From positions 20,663,428-20,727,427 of the forward strand of contig CM037865.1 in assembly GCA_021292105.1 (NCBI GenBank): DNA of 64,000 bases, given 5' to 3'. Under the pieces are notes generated by a model. That model saw nothing but the letters and a program-made list of their open reading frames with translations. It ran no database searches and had not been told where the DNA came from. Position numbers and translations under genes: made by a program. How positions within the stretch are numbered: position 1 is the stretch's first letter; every line of letters starts with the position of its first letter. This stretch comes from Anadara kagoshimensis (lineage: Eukaryota > Mollusca > Bivalvia > Arcoida > Arcidae). Positions 22,468 to 32,045 of the stretch are shown in pieces.

Positions 22468-22635
22468 TGTTTATTATACCGAAAGATAACCATTGTAATA
22501 AGAAAGACAGAAAGAAAAAAAAATATTCAAAAAAGACAGCCTTAAAACATCATCCTTCTCCGATTCATTGCCTTTTTCTCCTATCGGAACTCGTCGGAGG
22601 CAAACGCTAGAACGTCGTGACCGATTCTCCATCGT

Positions 22636-22856
22636 TGACGTCATATAATTGTGACGTCATGGTGTGTTCCGAAGAGGTGGGATATGGTGTTTTCAGAGGG
22701 ATACACGATGTTATCTTCCATCTTCCAATGTTGGAGATAGAGATTTCCGCTTGAAGAAACGATGGAAGAAATTTCTATCTTCACCTCCACGTGCTTATCT
22801 TCCTCCTCGTGCGGCTTTCAGTGACGTCACAATCAAAGGACAATTAAATGACGTCA
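22636..22856. promoter_or_regulatory. Four CRE-like TGACGTCA palindromes in an inverted arrangement
   Basis: TGACGTCA occurs exactly at 22636, 22652, 22822 and 22849. The left pair is separated by TATAATTG and the right pair by CAATCAAAGGACAATTAAA, which read as rough inverted copies (ATTTAATTG and GATTG). TGACGTCA is the full cAMP-response element bound by CREB/ATF factors, but the inverted layout suggests the pairs may be termini of a small transposon. The interior is GC-richer and contains TCTTCCATCTTCC and TCTTCACCTCCACG. Confidence 0.35.
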
Positions 22857-23033
22857 TATCGTCATATGTATAAACATACAATTTGTATAAACTAAAATCA
22901 GGTACATTCTGTCCGATGGTCATATTTATTTTTATGTAAAACGTTAAATAACAAAGTTAGATTTACAAAGATGGCGTCGAAGTCGATGTAACTGATACAT
23001 CAAGCCAAAAATTGTCATCAAAATGGAAGAAAA

Positions 23034-23192
23034 AGAATCAATCATGAGTTTATCCATGTAGGATAGGGAAATCTCACCCTCTCGGGGTTAAATATTTTTG
23101 TCAAAAACTCGGCAAGCCTCGTCTCTGACTGAAATATTCAACCCCTCGGGTGAGATTTCCCTATCCTACATGGATACTCATGATAGATTCTA
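23034..23192. mobile_element. Long hairpin element (~160 bp)
   Basis: Arms of about 66-70 bp (23034-23103 and 23127-23192) are almost perfect inverted copies, sharing TATCCATGTAGGATAGGGAA and ATCTCACCC with a loop of ~23 bp (AAACTCGGCAAGCCTCGTCT). The close match of the arms implies recent origin or ongoing correction. No coding capacity. Confidence 0.75.
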
Positions 23193-23199
23193 TTATTCT

Positions 23200-23680
23200 C
23201 CACCCTGATCACATGATCCAAAGATCCAATCAAATTACAGATAGTATCGTATTTTTCTAATGAGGTATAATAAAAAACGTTATACAGAGAAGCTATAAAA
23301 CTTACATTATTCTTGTTTGAATTATTTACACGGCCGGCAAAACAGGAGACTGATCATAAGAAAACGCATGTTCAGACGGATGATGCTATACCTTTATATT
23401 GTAATGGTGATTGAGGCAACATTCTTGACTGACAATAGCGAGTAGAGTAGAGATTTAGTAATTGTAAGACTAAATATTTCCCCGGAGAAAACCACCACCG
23501 ACCTAAATTATTATTGTTGCCATTGTTGTTGCTTTTGTTGCCGTTGCGTTATGTAATAAGGTGTATTTTATAAAGTTTGGCCATTTGGGTAAAAGTGGTC
23601 ATGATCATACATTGACTTGTGCGTTGAATAAAACTTAATGTATGTCGTATGTTTTTCATCTATTTTATAAATCACTATTA
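23200..23680. other. Anonymous stretch
   Basis: No feature recognised apart from a short TTGTTGCCATTGTTGTTGC run near 23513. Confidence 0.35.
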
Positions 23681-23977
23681 TGCGGTAGTTCAGTTGGTAA
23701 AGTGCTCGCTCCGCAAGTGGGAGATTGTTGGTTCGATCCCCGGCCGGGTCTGACCCAAGACTTGAAAGTGGGTAGTGACTTTCCCCATGCACTCAGTATG
23801 ACGAAATGAAAGTCACGGTTCTTTCGGGTGGGAATTTTGAATAAACGAGATCCCACGTCACGGCAGGCGTGGCAAAAATCGAACACTGCTGTTCAATACC
23901 ATCAGCGAATTGCACATCCAAAATGTCTGCACCTGGCATAGCTGGCGACGTCTCGGTATAAGTGAAATATTCTCAAC
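23681..23977 (+). mobile_element. tRNA-derived SINE, tail-less
   Basis: Starts TGCGGTAGTTCAGTTGGTAA (A box) with GTTGGTTCGATCCCCGGCCG (B box), then CTTGAAAGTGGGTAGTGACT, CGAAATGAAAGTCACGGTTC, AACGAGATCCCACGTCACG and GGTATAAGTGAAATATTCTC. The GACGTTAAACACC/ACTC tail is missing. The element runs straight into the right half of a P MITE at about 23978. Confidence 0.85.
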
Positions 23978-24137
23978 TCGGCCCCTCATTAGCTACATCT
24001 CGACAGCTCTTGTGTCTATATTTTTTAATCTTTCTTGCATCTTTTCGGCCACGCCCTATTTTTATTACGATCATTTGACAGTCCGTCATCGACTCCGTGT
24101 CGTTATCGACGTGTTAAACTTTTGACAGGTCTGTATT
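23978..24137. mobile_element. Family P TIR MITE, right part only (copy 8)
   Basis: The right end GTTAAACTTTTGACAGGTCT is intact, with interior CATTAGCTACATCTCGACAG and TCGACTCCGTGTCGTTATCG. The left half is absent and its place is taken by the SINE, so a SINE insertion plus deletion, or a recombination, removed it. Confidence 0.7.
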
Positions 24138-24289
24138 GATCACCAGTCTCTCTTTTTTTTGTGGTGATGGATAATGGTAGGAATTGAATAAAAACGGTAT
24201 CATTGTATTAACAGACAATGTTGGTATAGAATAAAGATCATATCAGGATATGTGTACGTGTCTTGATGTTGATATTGAATTGTTAATCA

Positions 24290-24292
<3 letters not shown>

Positions 24293-24337
<45 letters not shown>
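24293..24337. repeat. (GA)n microsatellite
   Basis: Pure GA, 45 bp, the longest dinucleotide run in the window. Confidence 0.98.
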
Positions 24338-24338
<1 letters not shown>

Positions 24339-24339
24339 A

Positions 24340-24900
24340 TCTGAAACTATAAGTAATTTACGTTAATAACAATTTAAATATATTTATGGAGTGCATGTTC
24401 GATGTTAGTAAAAATAATATATTTTAAAACATTAACTTTAAGTCATAGTTAGGGCCTACATTAAAAGTTAAATAGTGATATCGCTGCATACCATTTTAGT
24501 GTTATCCAGAGTCGAATTGTATAATTTAAAAGTTTCAATGCAATAGAAATTTTTTATCTAAATCAATTACATTTGGTTGCAGTGCAGTCTATTACCAAAT
24601 ATATATTCTGTTTCATTGTCTTATTCATACCATGGGACCACGCGTCCATTTGAAGCTATTACCAAGTTCTTTCCCGTGCTACTAAAAGCTTACATGAAGG
24701 ATGTTCAAAATTAGAACTGGCACAAATTGTCCATATACTATCCATATATTAAGCGAAAACCTACTTAGACATCTATTGCTGTGTCAAATTGGCAATTTGA
24801 TCAAAAACATAAATACTAATTACTTTTGAAGTATTACATAACCGACTGGCAGATTTGGATGGAAATTACCCGAGGGAAATAATTCAAATTAGGCCTTGAA
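24340..24900. other. Anonymous stretch
   Basis: No gene or assigned repeat is seen. Confidence 0.4.
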
Positions 24901-25121
24901 TACAGTTCAGACATGTCGAAAGTTTTACACTTAGTTAACAAAAAGGCGTCAAATCTCAGTTGCCTAGTGGCAGTAATATGGGTAGCTAGTGACTCTAAAG
25001 CTGCCACGAGATAGCAGCTGTCGAAAAGATATCGAGATATAGATTACAAGGGGCGAGATTAGATGTTGATTCAGCAACAATCCATTAGCATAGTGTAAAA
25101 CGTTCGACAGAACTTTACTGT
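24901..25121. mobile_element. Family P TIR MITE, copy 9
   Basis: Left end TACAGTTCAGACATGTCGAA and right end GTAAAACGTTCGACAGAACT. The interior TAGCAGCTGTCGAAAAG and ATTACAAGGGGCGAGAT matches copy 7. Confidence 0.75.
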
Positions 25122-25324
25122 GCAATGTACTTCTATTCAAAGTTAAATTGTTTTTGAAACATCAAAAAAGCACAATTAGAGCATCGTAAATAGTATACAT
25201 GTACCAATAGAATGATGTTAAACAAACTCCAGACAAGATATTTGAATATCATAAATACCATTTAACAGCCGTATAATATAGCAAATTAAAAACTGTAGAG
25301 AAATCGGTCATTTTCAGTAAGATC

Positions 25325-25462
25325 TTGAAAAAGTGTTTTCAACAACGACCAGCTTTTTGATACAGAGACATCATACATATCAACAATATTGATATGACGG
25401 CCATTAATTATTAAAGGTCTTGATAAGCATAGGCTTGTTATATCCCTTAGTGATCAAAAATA
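25325..25462 (-). pseudogene. Retrotransposon pol C-terminal fragment
   Basis: On the minus strand one frame reads KGYNKPMLIKTF and, after a frame shift, another reads NGRHINIVDMYDVSVSKSW. Both line up with QGYCKPRLIKAL and HGRYHSDVYKFDVSVSR in the copy at 31758-32045. The first block and the GRHxxxVxxYDVSVS block are the most conserved parts of this polyprotein end. The 3' UTR does not follow, so the fragment is internally truncated. Confidence 0.6.
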
Positions 25463-26025
25463 CATGTAACATTCAATGGCCGTATAATATAAACTTAACT
25501 AGTTTGCGGTGGTATGAAGAATTGAGTGTTAAAATCATTGTTGGCCTTGGTGTCACATTTACGTGAAAACAATAACATTTTTTCATTTTAAAACTGATTG
25601 CAAACACCAAAAACAAATGAGTTGTCAATGAAAAACGTTTAATCCTTTTTGAAAAAAAAAATAATGAACGGGTTTTACTGTTAAATTTGTTCACTTAACT
25701 CTAACACAAACCTTTAATAATTAGTTAAGTGGTTTTGAAGTAATGTACATGTAAAAATACCAAAAAATATTCTTGTTTTCGCAAGAGGCCATTTCAAAAA
25801 GGCAATTAACGATCAATGAAAACGTGTCTTTATTTCATGTAAAAAGAACAATGCCAGACAGTCTGCCTTTCCATTACCAAGGAAATTAATTGAAACAAGT
25901 AACAACAGTGTCTTCCATATAGTAAAAAAATTGAGAAATATTATGCGAAGACAAAACAATAAAGTTTTGAAATGATGTATTCTCCAAATTTTTTGCGGAG
26001 TTAGAGAAATAGCATGGAAGTAAAC
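25463..26025. other. Anonymous stretch
   Basis: GGCCGTATAATATAAACTTA near 25480 resembles CAGCCGTATAATATAGCAAA near 25267, a local direct repeat around the pol fragment. Nothing else is seen. Confidence 0.35.
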
Positions 26026-26029
26026 CATG

Positions 26030-26230
26030 AACTTCTACCAGCAAATTGAAGCCAGGTGCTCCGGAAGGGCGAGCTTCTCCTGTTGAACTAGCTTTACGCA
26101 TAATATGTAAACCGGAAATTGAGAATGAAAGAAACATGACACTATATGATGTCAAATATATCCGTGGTAGTTTTGGTATACAACGATATCATACTTATTT
26201 ACAATATTTTGTTGACGACCATTGTAATGA
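26030..26230 (-). pseudogene. Retrotransposon pol C-terminal fragment plus 3' UTR
   Basis: The minus strand reads NGRQQNIVNKYDIVVYQN from about 26227, equivalent to the GRHxxxVxxYDVSVS block, then passes into 3' UTR with TTAGCTAGTTCAACAGGAGA-type sequence and CGCCCTTCCGGAGCACCTGG. The intervening pol codons are interrupted. Confidence 0.55.
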
Positions 26231-26244
26231 CAGTCAATGAATAT

Positions 26245-26320
26245 GATGCAAAACACTGGAACACTAAATACACCTAAGCAAAAGAATGTCATTCAAATAA
26301 TATATTGTAAAAATTAACAC
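26245..26320 (+). repeat. Short dispersed repeat (pair with 29810)
   Basis: ATGCAAAACACTGGAACACTA then TACACCTAAG, AGAATGTCATTCAAATAAT and ATATTGT are matched at 29810-29880 by ATGCAAAACACTACAAGAAT, TACACCTATG and AGAATGTCATTAAAATAAT. The family is unknown. Both copies lie near or downstream of retrotransposon pieces. Confidence 0.5.
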
Positions 26321-26384
26321 TGTTTTCCTATAGGGAATATCAAAATAGCATTCTGGATACTCACAAATCCCAAATGGTAATCAA

Positions 26385-26565
26385 CATCATACATACTTAT
26401 CCATGTCCGAAACAAAATCCAGAAGCAAAGCAAAAACTTTGGAACTGACAAATCATGTTAGACATGTGAACTTCCATCAGGGAAGTGAGGCCGGTGCTCC
26501 GGAAGGGTAGGCACCTCGTATTTAGCTGGCTACATCCGCAACGTTTGTAAGATATTAATCAAAAT
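26385..26565 (-). mobile_element. Retrotransposon 3' end (family A), minus strand
   Basis: Well-preserved 3' UTR: ATCCATGTCCGAAACAAAAT, AGCAAAGCAAAAACTTTGGA, CATGTGAACTTCCATCAGGG, AAGTGAGGCCGGTGCTCCGG, AAGGGTAGGCACCTCGTATT. It ends before pol. Confidence 0.78.
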
Positions 26566-27080
26566 TATGTTCACAAAACGCTTAAGAAGGATGTGGGTAC
26601 ATTTTTTGCACATTTATATTTTAAACACATTTTTTCGTGGTAGATGTGCTTTATATGAAGGAGTCATAATTCGTTTATTGAATACACACTTGTATAATTA
26701 CACGGCAAAATGATAACCACTAAAGGTATTTGAGGAACGCCATGTAAAACTTCTGTCTAATGTAGAATTTATTTCTAAGTATTTTCCTGATAACGTGATT
26801 CAGCTCAATATCTCATAGCCGACTTCATCTCAAGTGTGTTGTTACAACATAAAGGAAATACGTGATTTTCAGCGTTTCCTGTAACAAATAAACTCTAGTA
26901 TAATAATCCTTTTATATAGTCTTTTCACAGAGAAATTAATAAAACCAAAATGTGTTCTAATTGACATATAAAGGATATATATGATAAAATGCGGTAACGT
27001 TTTAATCCACGATAAAGGTGGACTGGTCGTAATGGTTTGATTCCGTTATGTGATTTCACAGATGACAAGTGTACTTCGGT
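26566..27080. other. Anonymous stretch
   Basis: No gene or assigned repeat is seen. Confidence 0.35.
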
Positions 27081-27215
27081 AGATCGGAGGTTCTTACCCT
27101 TCCGATCACACTTCCCTAGTGGATATTCACGGGTTAATCTTCATTTTTTAATTTTTCAAAAAATATTTTGCTTTTGGGAATATGATTGGAACATGGTAAA
27201 TGTGTTTTTGATTAT
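27080..27215 (+). mobile_element. Retrotransposon 3' end (family A), diverged
   Basis: GGAGGTTCTTACCCTTCCGA, TCACACTTCCCTAGTGGATA and ATTTTGCTTTTGGGAATATG with TTGGAACATGG follow the plus-strand 3' UTR order. Confidence 0.6.
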
Positions 27216-27714
27216 AGTAATGCAAACCACTTATATCCTGATTTCATTATGCCATTAATAAGAATAGAACATATCTATAAACGGAAATGGGACCGTGTTA
27301 CACTATAAAGAGTAAGAAGATTAAGATATAACATCGTCTACCGGGTATTCGGTTCCAATCTAATTTGATCAGCATTACTCTGATTAGTTTTTTAGGTAGA
27401 TTGTGAATTGAACATGGATCAGTACGTTTGTGTTTTATAATACCACTGTTACATTGTTTTAACAATTATAATAATTTCCTCTATCTCTTTGTCCCATGTT
27501 CTTTAACACTTTGGTATACATCAAATTAAAAAAGTTTCAGAGTAGCACTGTTGAATAAGACAACACTATACTTAAAAACAGACATCAACACGGGTACACT
27601 GTTGACACTCTTATAGACTTGATAACACAAATAAGTTAGAATATAAAACTTGTGATATCTCTCTGTTCAAAGTTGTAAAAAGCGTTTTGCACCTCGTTGT
27701 ATCATATGAATAAT
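27216..27714. other. Anonymous stretch
   Basis: No feature recognised. Confidence 0.35.
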
Positions 27715-27955
27715 TGATAAATAGTGAAAGTGAAATCGCAATACAAACACATTTCTTTTATGCAAGCATTCGATCTGTAGAAAAACAATTTGATAAGTAG
27801 CAAAAGTGATATTGCAGAATAAACACATTTCTTCTTGTGTGACGATTCGATTTGTAGGAAAACCAGTTTGATAAGTAGTGCTAGTGGAGGTGAAATTGTA
27901 ATATAAACACTTTTCTCTTTATGTGTACATTCGTTTTGTAGAAAAACAATTTTCC
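27715..27955. repeat. Three-copy ~77-bp tandem repeat
   Basis: Units begin TGATAAATAGTGAAAGTGAA (27715), TGATAAGTAGCAAAAGTGAT (27791) and TGATAAGTAGTGCTAGTGGA (27869). Each continues with ATAAACACATTTCTT-like sequence and CATTCGATTTGTAGAAAAAC. The third unit has a small GGAGGTGAA insertion. No frame is shared by the three units. Confidence 0.8.
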
Positions 27956-28302
27956 ATCTTCTGGGAAATGAAACAATGATTTAGCAAATCAAGCAAAATA
28001 ATTTATAATTGTAAATATAGATCTACAGAAGCTCCTGACTTTTCTGACCTTGTAATTGTCTCATGGTATATCGATCTTAACTGTCTTGGAAACATATAAC
28101 AATATTACTATAAATTCATCCAATATATCGGAATCGTATAGCTGTATTTTAATCTCACATGTTTGATATTATCTAGGTCATTGGTTTTTGTCCCAAGCCT
28201 TTTTCTTTAATACTTTTATGCAAAAATGTATTGCTAGTTTTTTTCAGAAAACATATTTGCAAAAATTTTCAATACGGCAATATGTATATAGACCAAAAAG
28301 CA
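27956..28302. other. Anonymous stretch
   Basis: No feature recognised. Confidence 0.35.
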
Positions 28303-28330
28303 ATTAGATAGGTTCTTAATTGGCAACATA

Positions 28331-28480
28331 CAGTAGAACTTCGATATCTCGAATACCACGGATAACTCGAAGTCATTATTTTGTCCCGACCAGTTTTCTA
28401 TATAAACTATATAAATTCAACTTCGATAACTCAAACTTCTATGATTCGAATGCCCCCGATAACTCGAAGTAATGTTAAGG
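28331..28480 (+). mobile_element. Pogo-like transposon end (single TIR)
   Basis: TA followed by CAGTAGAACTTCGATATCTC at 28331 is a typical pogo/Tigger-type (Tc1-mariner superfamily) terminus. Variants of ACTTCGATAACTC and GATAACTCGAAGTAATG repeat inside. No opposite end is found. The block sits between two copies of a ~25-bp sequence (GTTCTTNATTGGCAACATAC at about 28312 and 28533). Confidence 0.5.
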
Positions 28481-28559
28481 TGCAAAATTTTAAATTGTAT
28501 GACAAACTACCTTCTAAAACCTTCTAGATATGTTCTTGATTGGCAACATACATGTATAC

Positions 28560-29505
28560 AGCATTTCAGCAAATTTGCAAAAAAAGATGATTGGCTTGAT
28601 TATGAACCATATCCCGTAACTCTACGTGGAACACATTTCAGTTAGTTTCTGCAAAAAACAATTCTTTTAGATTGAACTTTTAAGTCCACGCAGAACATCA
28701 AATTCATCAAAAGCAAAAAAAAAATAGATTTATCTGACATTCATGAAAATGAAATTTGTATCTGAAAGCATGCACTTAGCACAAGTCAACGCAACCAAGA
28801 ACACAAAACAACACGACTAAATTAGAGAAACAACCAAACAAGACATAAAGGGCAGACACATATTAGTACTACTCAAATAAACAACTACAACCGACAATCC
28901 TTAAATAAAGATTATGACAATTACATGTTTGGACGTTTTAGTCTGAAAAAAGAAATGACAAATATGAGTGCCAAGTTGTTTTAAGTCTGTTTCTTCTATT
29001 TCAATTGCAAATTTAGAACGAAAAATGTAAAAGTACAGTTTAAAAGACAAATAAAATACAAATTGCTTATGGTATTTAAACTGGTTTATAGGTGCTTAAC
29101 AATTTAATGGACTTGCAAAACATTACATTTTCAATTACGAATAAAATAAATGTTTCTCTAGTTTATTTAACAATCTGTTAAAGACGAGATAATCGCCGGT
29201 TATTGGGTAGTCTCTTTACTTTAGATTGACAATGTTTTCTGTAATGATAGGATTATGTATATATACTTATTTGTCACAAGCTATAATGCGTGTATTGGCA
29301 TTTTAGAACTAGCAATTTATTTAATAATGAACCCGTATGTTTAAGTTATAGATAAAACCTTAACCTAAACAATGCACTGAGATATTTAGAATCAATAGAA
29401 AAACATTGAAAGCCAGTTTTCTGAATATTGGTTTAAATCGCGTTAAATAACATGCATCACTTCTCCATTATTGACTCTGTAAAAGTTTACATCATTTTCA
29501 ACAGA
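28560..29505. other. Anonymous AT-rich stretch
   Basis: No gene or assigned repeat is seen. Confidence 0.4.
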
Positions 29506-29507
29506 TA

Positions 29508-29699
29508 ATGAACATCGAAGAACAAATGGTAAACAACCGCAATTTTAAACATGTGCCTTTTTCCCATTGGGTTGATCAAATTCTAGAGTGGCAGCGTATA
29601 CATCCTTTAAGCAACATCTTAGCCAATATGCATCTGTCCTTTCTTGTCTTTTCTTGTTTAGCTGTTTTTATAATTAAGTTGTGTTGTCTGTGTTCTTAG
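29508..29699 (+). other. 63-codon open frame, not recognised
   Basis: It starts at an ATG with a polar N-terminal half and a hydrophobic segment (residues ~43-58, rich in Leu, Val, Phe, Cys). No homology comes to mind and no splice signals clearly bound it. It could be chance in AT-rich DNA. Confidence 0.12.
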
Positions 29700-30295
29700 T
29701 TGCTTTAGTGTCAAGTACATGTACATGTTTGCATTAAGGTACATATCTGTTGGCTACGGTCATTGTCCTTGCAACCAAATTCTTTAATGTCAAGTTGTGA
29801 TTTAAGTGTAATGCAAAACACTACAAGAATACACCTATGACTTAGAATGTCATTAAAATAATATATTGTCATTTTTAGACAAGTGTCATATGACCTTTTT
29901 GATATCCCTTGCCACTAGCATTTTCAACAGGTACATAAATCACCACTTACATTAACGCCTATACAAGCCGTTGTAGACAGCATTCATTCTTTATAGTTTA
30001 TGTAACTGGGATCTTAAGAGAATACTTTACTAATAGGCATCACAAAGAGAGTTCCAGTTTATAAATTATGAGGCGTTGTTATCCATATCCGTTATTTTTT
30101 TGGTGTCGACCTTTCTTGCATTCTCTCTTGCTAATAACTATATAAAGAATACAGTATTGTAGCTCCAAATTAGTCAACGTCATCACGGACATGATAAGGT
30201 CGTTTTATGAAGGAAGCACGGTATGTTTCTACGTATTCATGTGAAAACCATGGTTGTAGGTGGCAATTGTAAAAAAAACCATTACGTAACATCTG
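29700..30295. other. Anonymous stretch containing the second short dispersed repeat
   Basis: The 29810-29880 segment pairs with 26245-26320. Nothing else is seen. Confidence 0.4.
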
Positions 30296-30299
30296 AATC

Positions 30300-30480
30300 A
30301 ATCACAAACCTACCGGTTCATGTCCAACATTAAAACTTTCAAAACTGACAAATTAATACTTAATCCTCTTGTTAATATTCACAAACGTGAATATTAACAA
30401 GAGGAGTTAGAAAGAAGGTTTCTTTGAAAGGGAAAGCATCTTCTATTTATCTAGCGATGTTTGAAATCAGGCGAATATTA
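30300..30480 (-). mobile_element. Retrotransposon 3' end (family A) carrying a perfect hairpin
   Basis: The flanking parts are family A (TTCATGTCCAACATTAAAAC, AAACTGACAAATTAATACTT, then GGAAAGCATCTTCTATTTAT and CTAGCGATG). Where other copies have GTGAACTTCCACCAGGGAAG, this copy has an 18-bp perfect inverted repeat with a 4-base loop (30365-30404). Confidence 0.65.
30365..30404. repeat. Perfect 18-bp-arm palindrome
   Basis: CCTCTTGTTAATATTCAC, loop AAAC, GTGAATATTAACAAGAGG. One further base pairs outside (30364/30405). It is not followed by a T run and this is not a bacterial context, so it is not read as a terminator. Confidence 0.97.
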
Positions 30481-30543
30481 TACGAGTCTGATAAAATCTC
30501 CTAATAAAATATTACACGATGATACTCTTTTGTTAAAGGAAAC

Positions 30544-30890
30544 CTACGGTAGCTCAGTTGGTAGAGTGCTCGCTCCGTAAGTAGGAGGTCATATGTTCGA
30601 GTCCCGATCGGATTTGACCCAAGACTTGAAAGTGGGTAGTGACTGTTCTTTTGCCAAGCACTCGGCATTACGAAATGAAAGTCACGGTTCTTTTGGATAG
30701 GAATTTAATATAAACGAGATCCCGTGTCACGCTGGTCTTGGCACAGTAAACAACCATGTTGTATAATGCCATCAGCGCAACGCACAGGTAAAATTTTTTA
30801 CCTTCGCCTATAACTGTCGACGTCTTGATATAAGTGAAATATTCTTGACTGAGACGTTAAACACCATTACTCAACTCACTCACTCACTCT
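30544..30890 (+). mobile_element. tRNA-derived SINE, full length
   Basis: This is the best full copy. Head TACGGTAGCTCAGTTGGTAG (A box) and ATGTTCGAGTCCCGATCGG (B box GTTCGAGTCCC). Body CTTGAAAGTGGGTAGTGACT, GCACTCGGCATTACGAAATG, AAACGAGATCCCGTGTCACG, ATAATGCCATCAGCGCAACG, TTCGCCTATAACTGTCGACG. Tail CTGAGACGTTAAACACCATT followed by a short (ACTC)n run. It has an internal Pol III promoter and no coding capacity, and would depend on a LINE for mobility. About 347 bp. Confidence 0.92.
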
Positions 30891-31615
30891 TATGTTGAAG
30901 TAAAAGACTTGAACCGGTTTTACTCCACATGATAACTTATCTTTTTTTACCTAGCCCCTCTAGCCAAGTGCACAAGTACTGCGATTAAAAGTTGGCAATA
31001 GACGTGGGAATCTTTAATTAGATAATATCGAATATAAAATAACATATTTCATATTCGTAATTCACTGCAAATACCGAAATTCCCAGAAGCTGAAATAGAT
31101 TGATTATCAGGCCAAGGCTGATTCAACATCACCGTTGATATAAAGGACAAATTCGGATACTAGTATATGCCGGCAACAGATCACAAACTTACCTAATATA
31201 TTGTCTACTTTCTTACTTTAAAATAACTGAAAGAATAATTATTCTAAAACTAATTCCAGAAAAAGTACTAAATTTTATAAATTCAATTTGAGGCAGATAT
31301 ATTTATCCCAATATGACATTACAGTATATGAATCATTTATTATATTAAATTCGCTTTAGATACAAAAAATAAAGTTATATCTTAAATTTGTTTCTAGAAA
31401 ATGTTTCATGAGATAGAACACATTACTCAATGCAGGGTTGTGGAAGCTCCCAAAATTGTTGGGTTTTCTTGAATTAATGTTTATTCAGGTATCTTGATGC
31501 TAATTTATTTGAATTATATTCCCGCTGTTTCTAAACAAGTTACGCCTATTGCTTATTGCGTAATATTAGTATATGCTCAAAAGAGGAAGTAAATCTTTCT
31601 TCTCAATACATGATA
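30891..31615. other. Anonymous stretch
   Basis: No gene or assigned repeat is seen. Confidence 0.4.
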
Positions 31616-31617
31616 AT

Positions 31618-32045
31618 CATCAAAAACAAACATACTAATCAACGTGGACTTCCACCAGGGAAGTGAGGCCGGGTGCTCCGGAAGGGTAAGCACCTCCTGT
31701 TTAACTATCTACACCCGCCACGTGTGTAAATCAAAATTGTGTGAAAGGAACATGGAACTACGAGATGTCAAATATATCCAGGGCAATCCTGGACACAGAG
31801 ACATCAAACTTATAAACATCACTGTGATAACGGCCATGCAACTTTTTGAGGGCCTTGATAAGCCTAGGCTTGCAATATCCCTGAGTCAACAATCCATTTG
31901 CTAGCGGTCTGCTTCGTTGTACATAGCCCCCGTAGTGGAAACAAGCTCTACCATAGCGAATTAATTGGAAAACAAATACACCATAAGCTTGAGCTTTTAT
32001 CATACGATACCCAAATAAAACGACATGTATGGAGGATTTATACAA
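31618..32045 (-). pseudogene. Retrotransposon pol C-terminus plus 3' UTR (best copy)
   Basis: The minus strand is open from 32045 to 31758 (95 codons). It contains AYGVFVFQLIRYGRACFHYG (residues ~36-55), LLTQGYCKPRLIKALKKLHG and RYHSDVYKFDVSVSRIALDI near its end. I recognise this as the conserved C-terminal end of reverse-transcriptase polyproteins widespread in cnidarian, lancelet and bivalve genomes, from memory and without a search. The RT catalytic domain lies upstream in such elements and is absent here. Below 31758 the 3' UTR follows to about 31618 with TTAAACAGGAGGTGCTTACC and CTTCCGGAGCACCCGGCCTC. It is a 5'-truncated, non-functional insertion. Confidence 0.65.

Noticed and set aside
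23681..23760. Possible tRNA gene (A box and GGTTCGATCCC B box)
   Set aside because: It continues into a ~220-bp body shared by four other loci, and a clean cloverleaf with paired acceptor arms is not formed. It is a SINE head.
30365..30404. Intrinsic (rho-independent) terminator
   Set aside because: The stem is AT-rich with no T run after it, and the genome is eukaryotic.
30544..30620. Possible tRNA gene
   Set aside because: Same reason: it is the head of a full-length SINE with the GACGTTAAACACC and ACTC tail.
31644..31904. 86-codon plus-strand open frame as a gene
   Set aside because: It is the antisense shadow of the retrotransposon polyprotein end and 3' UTR.
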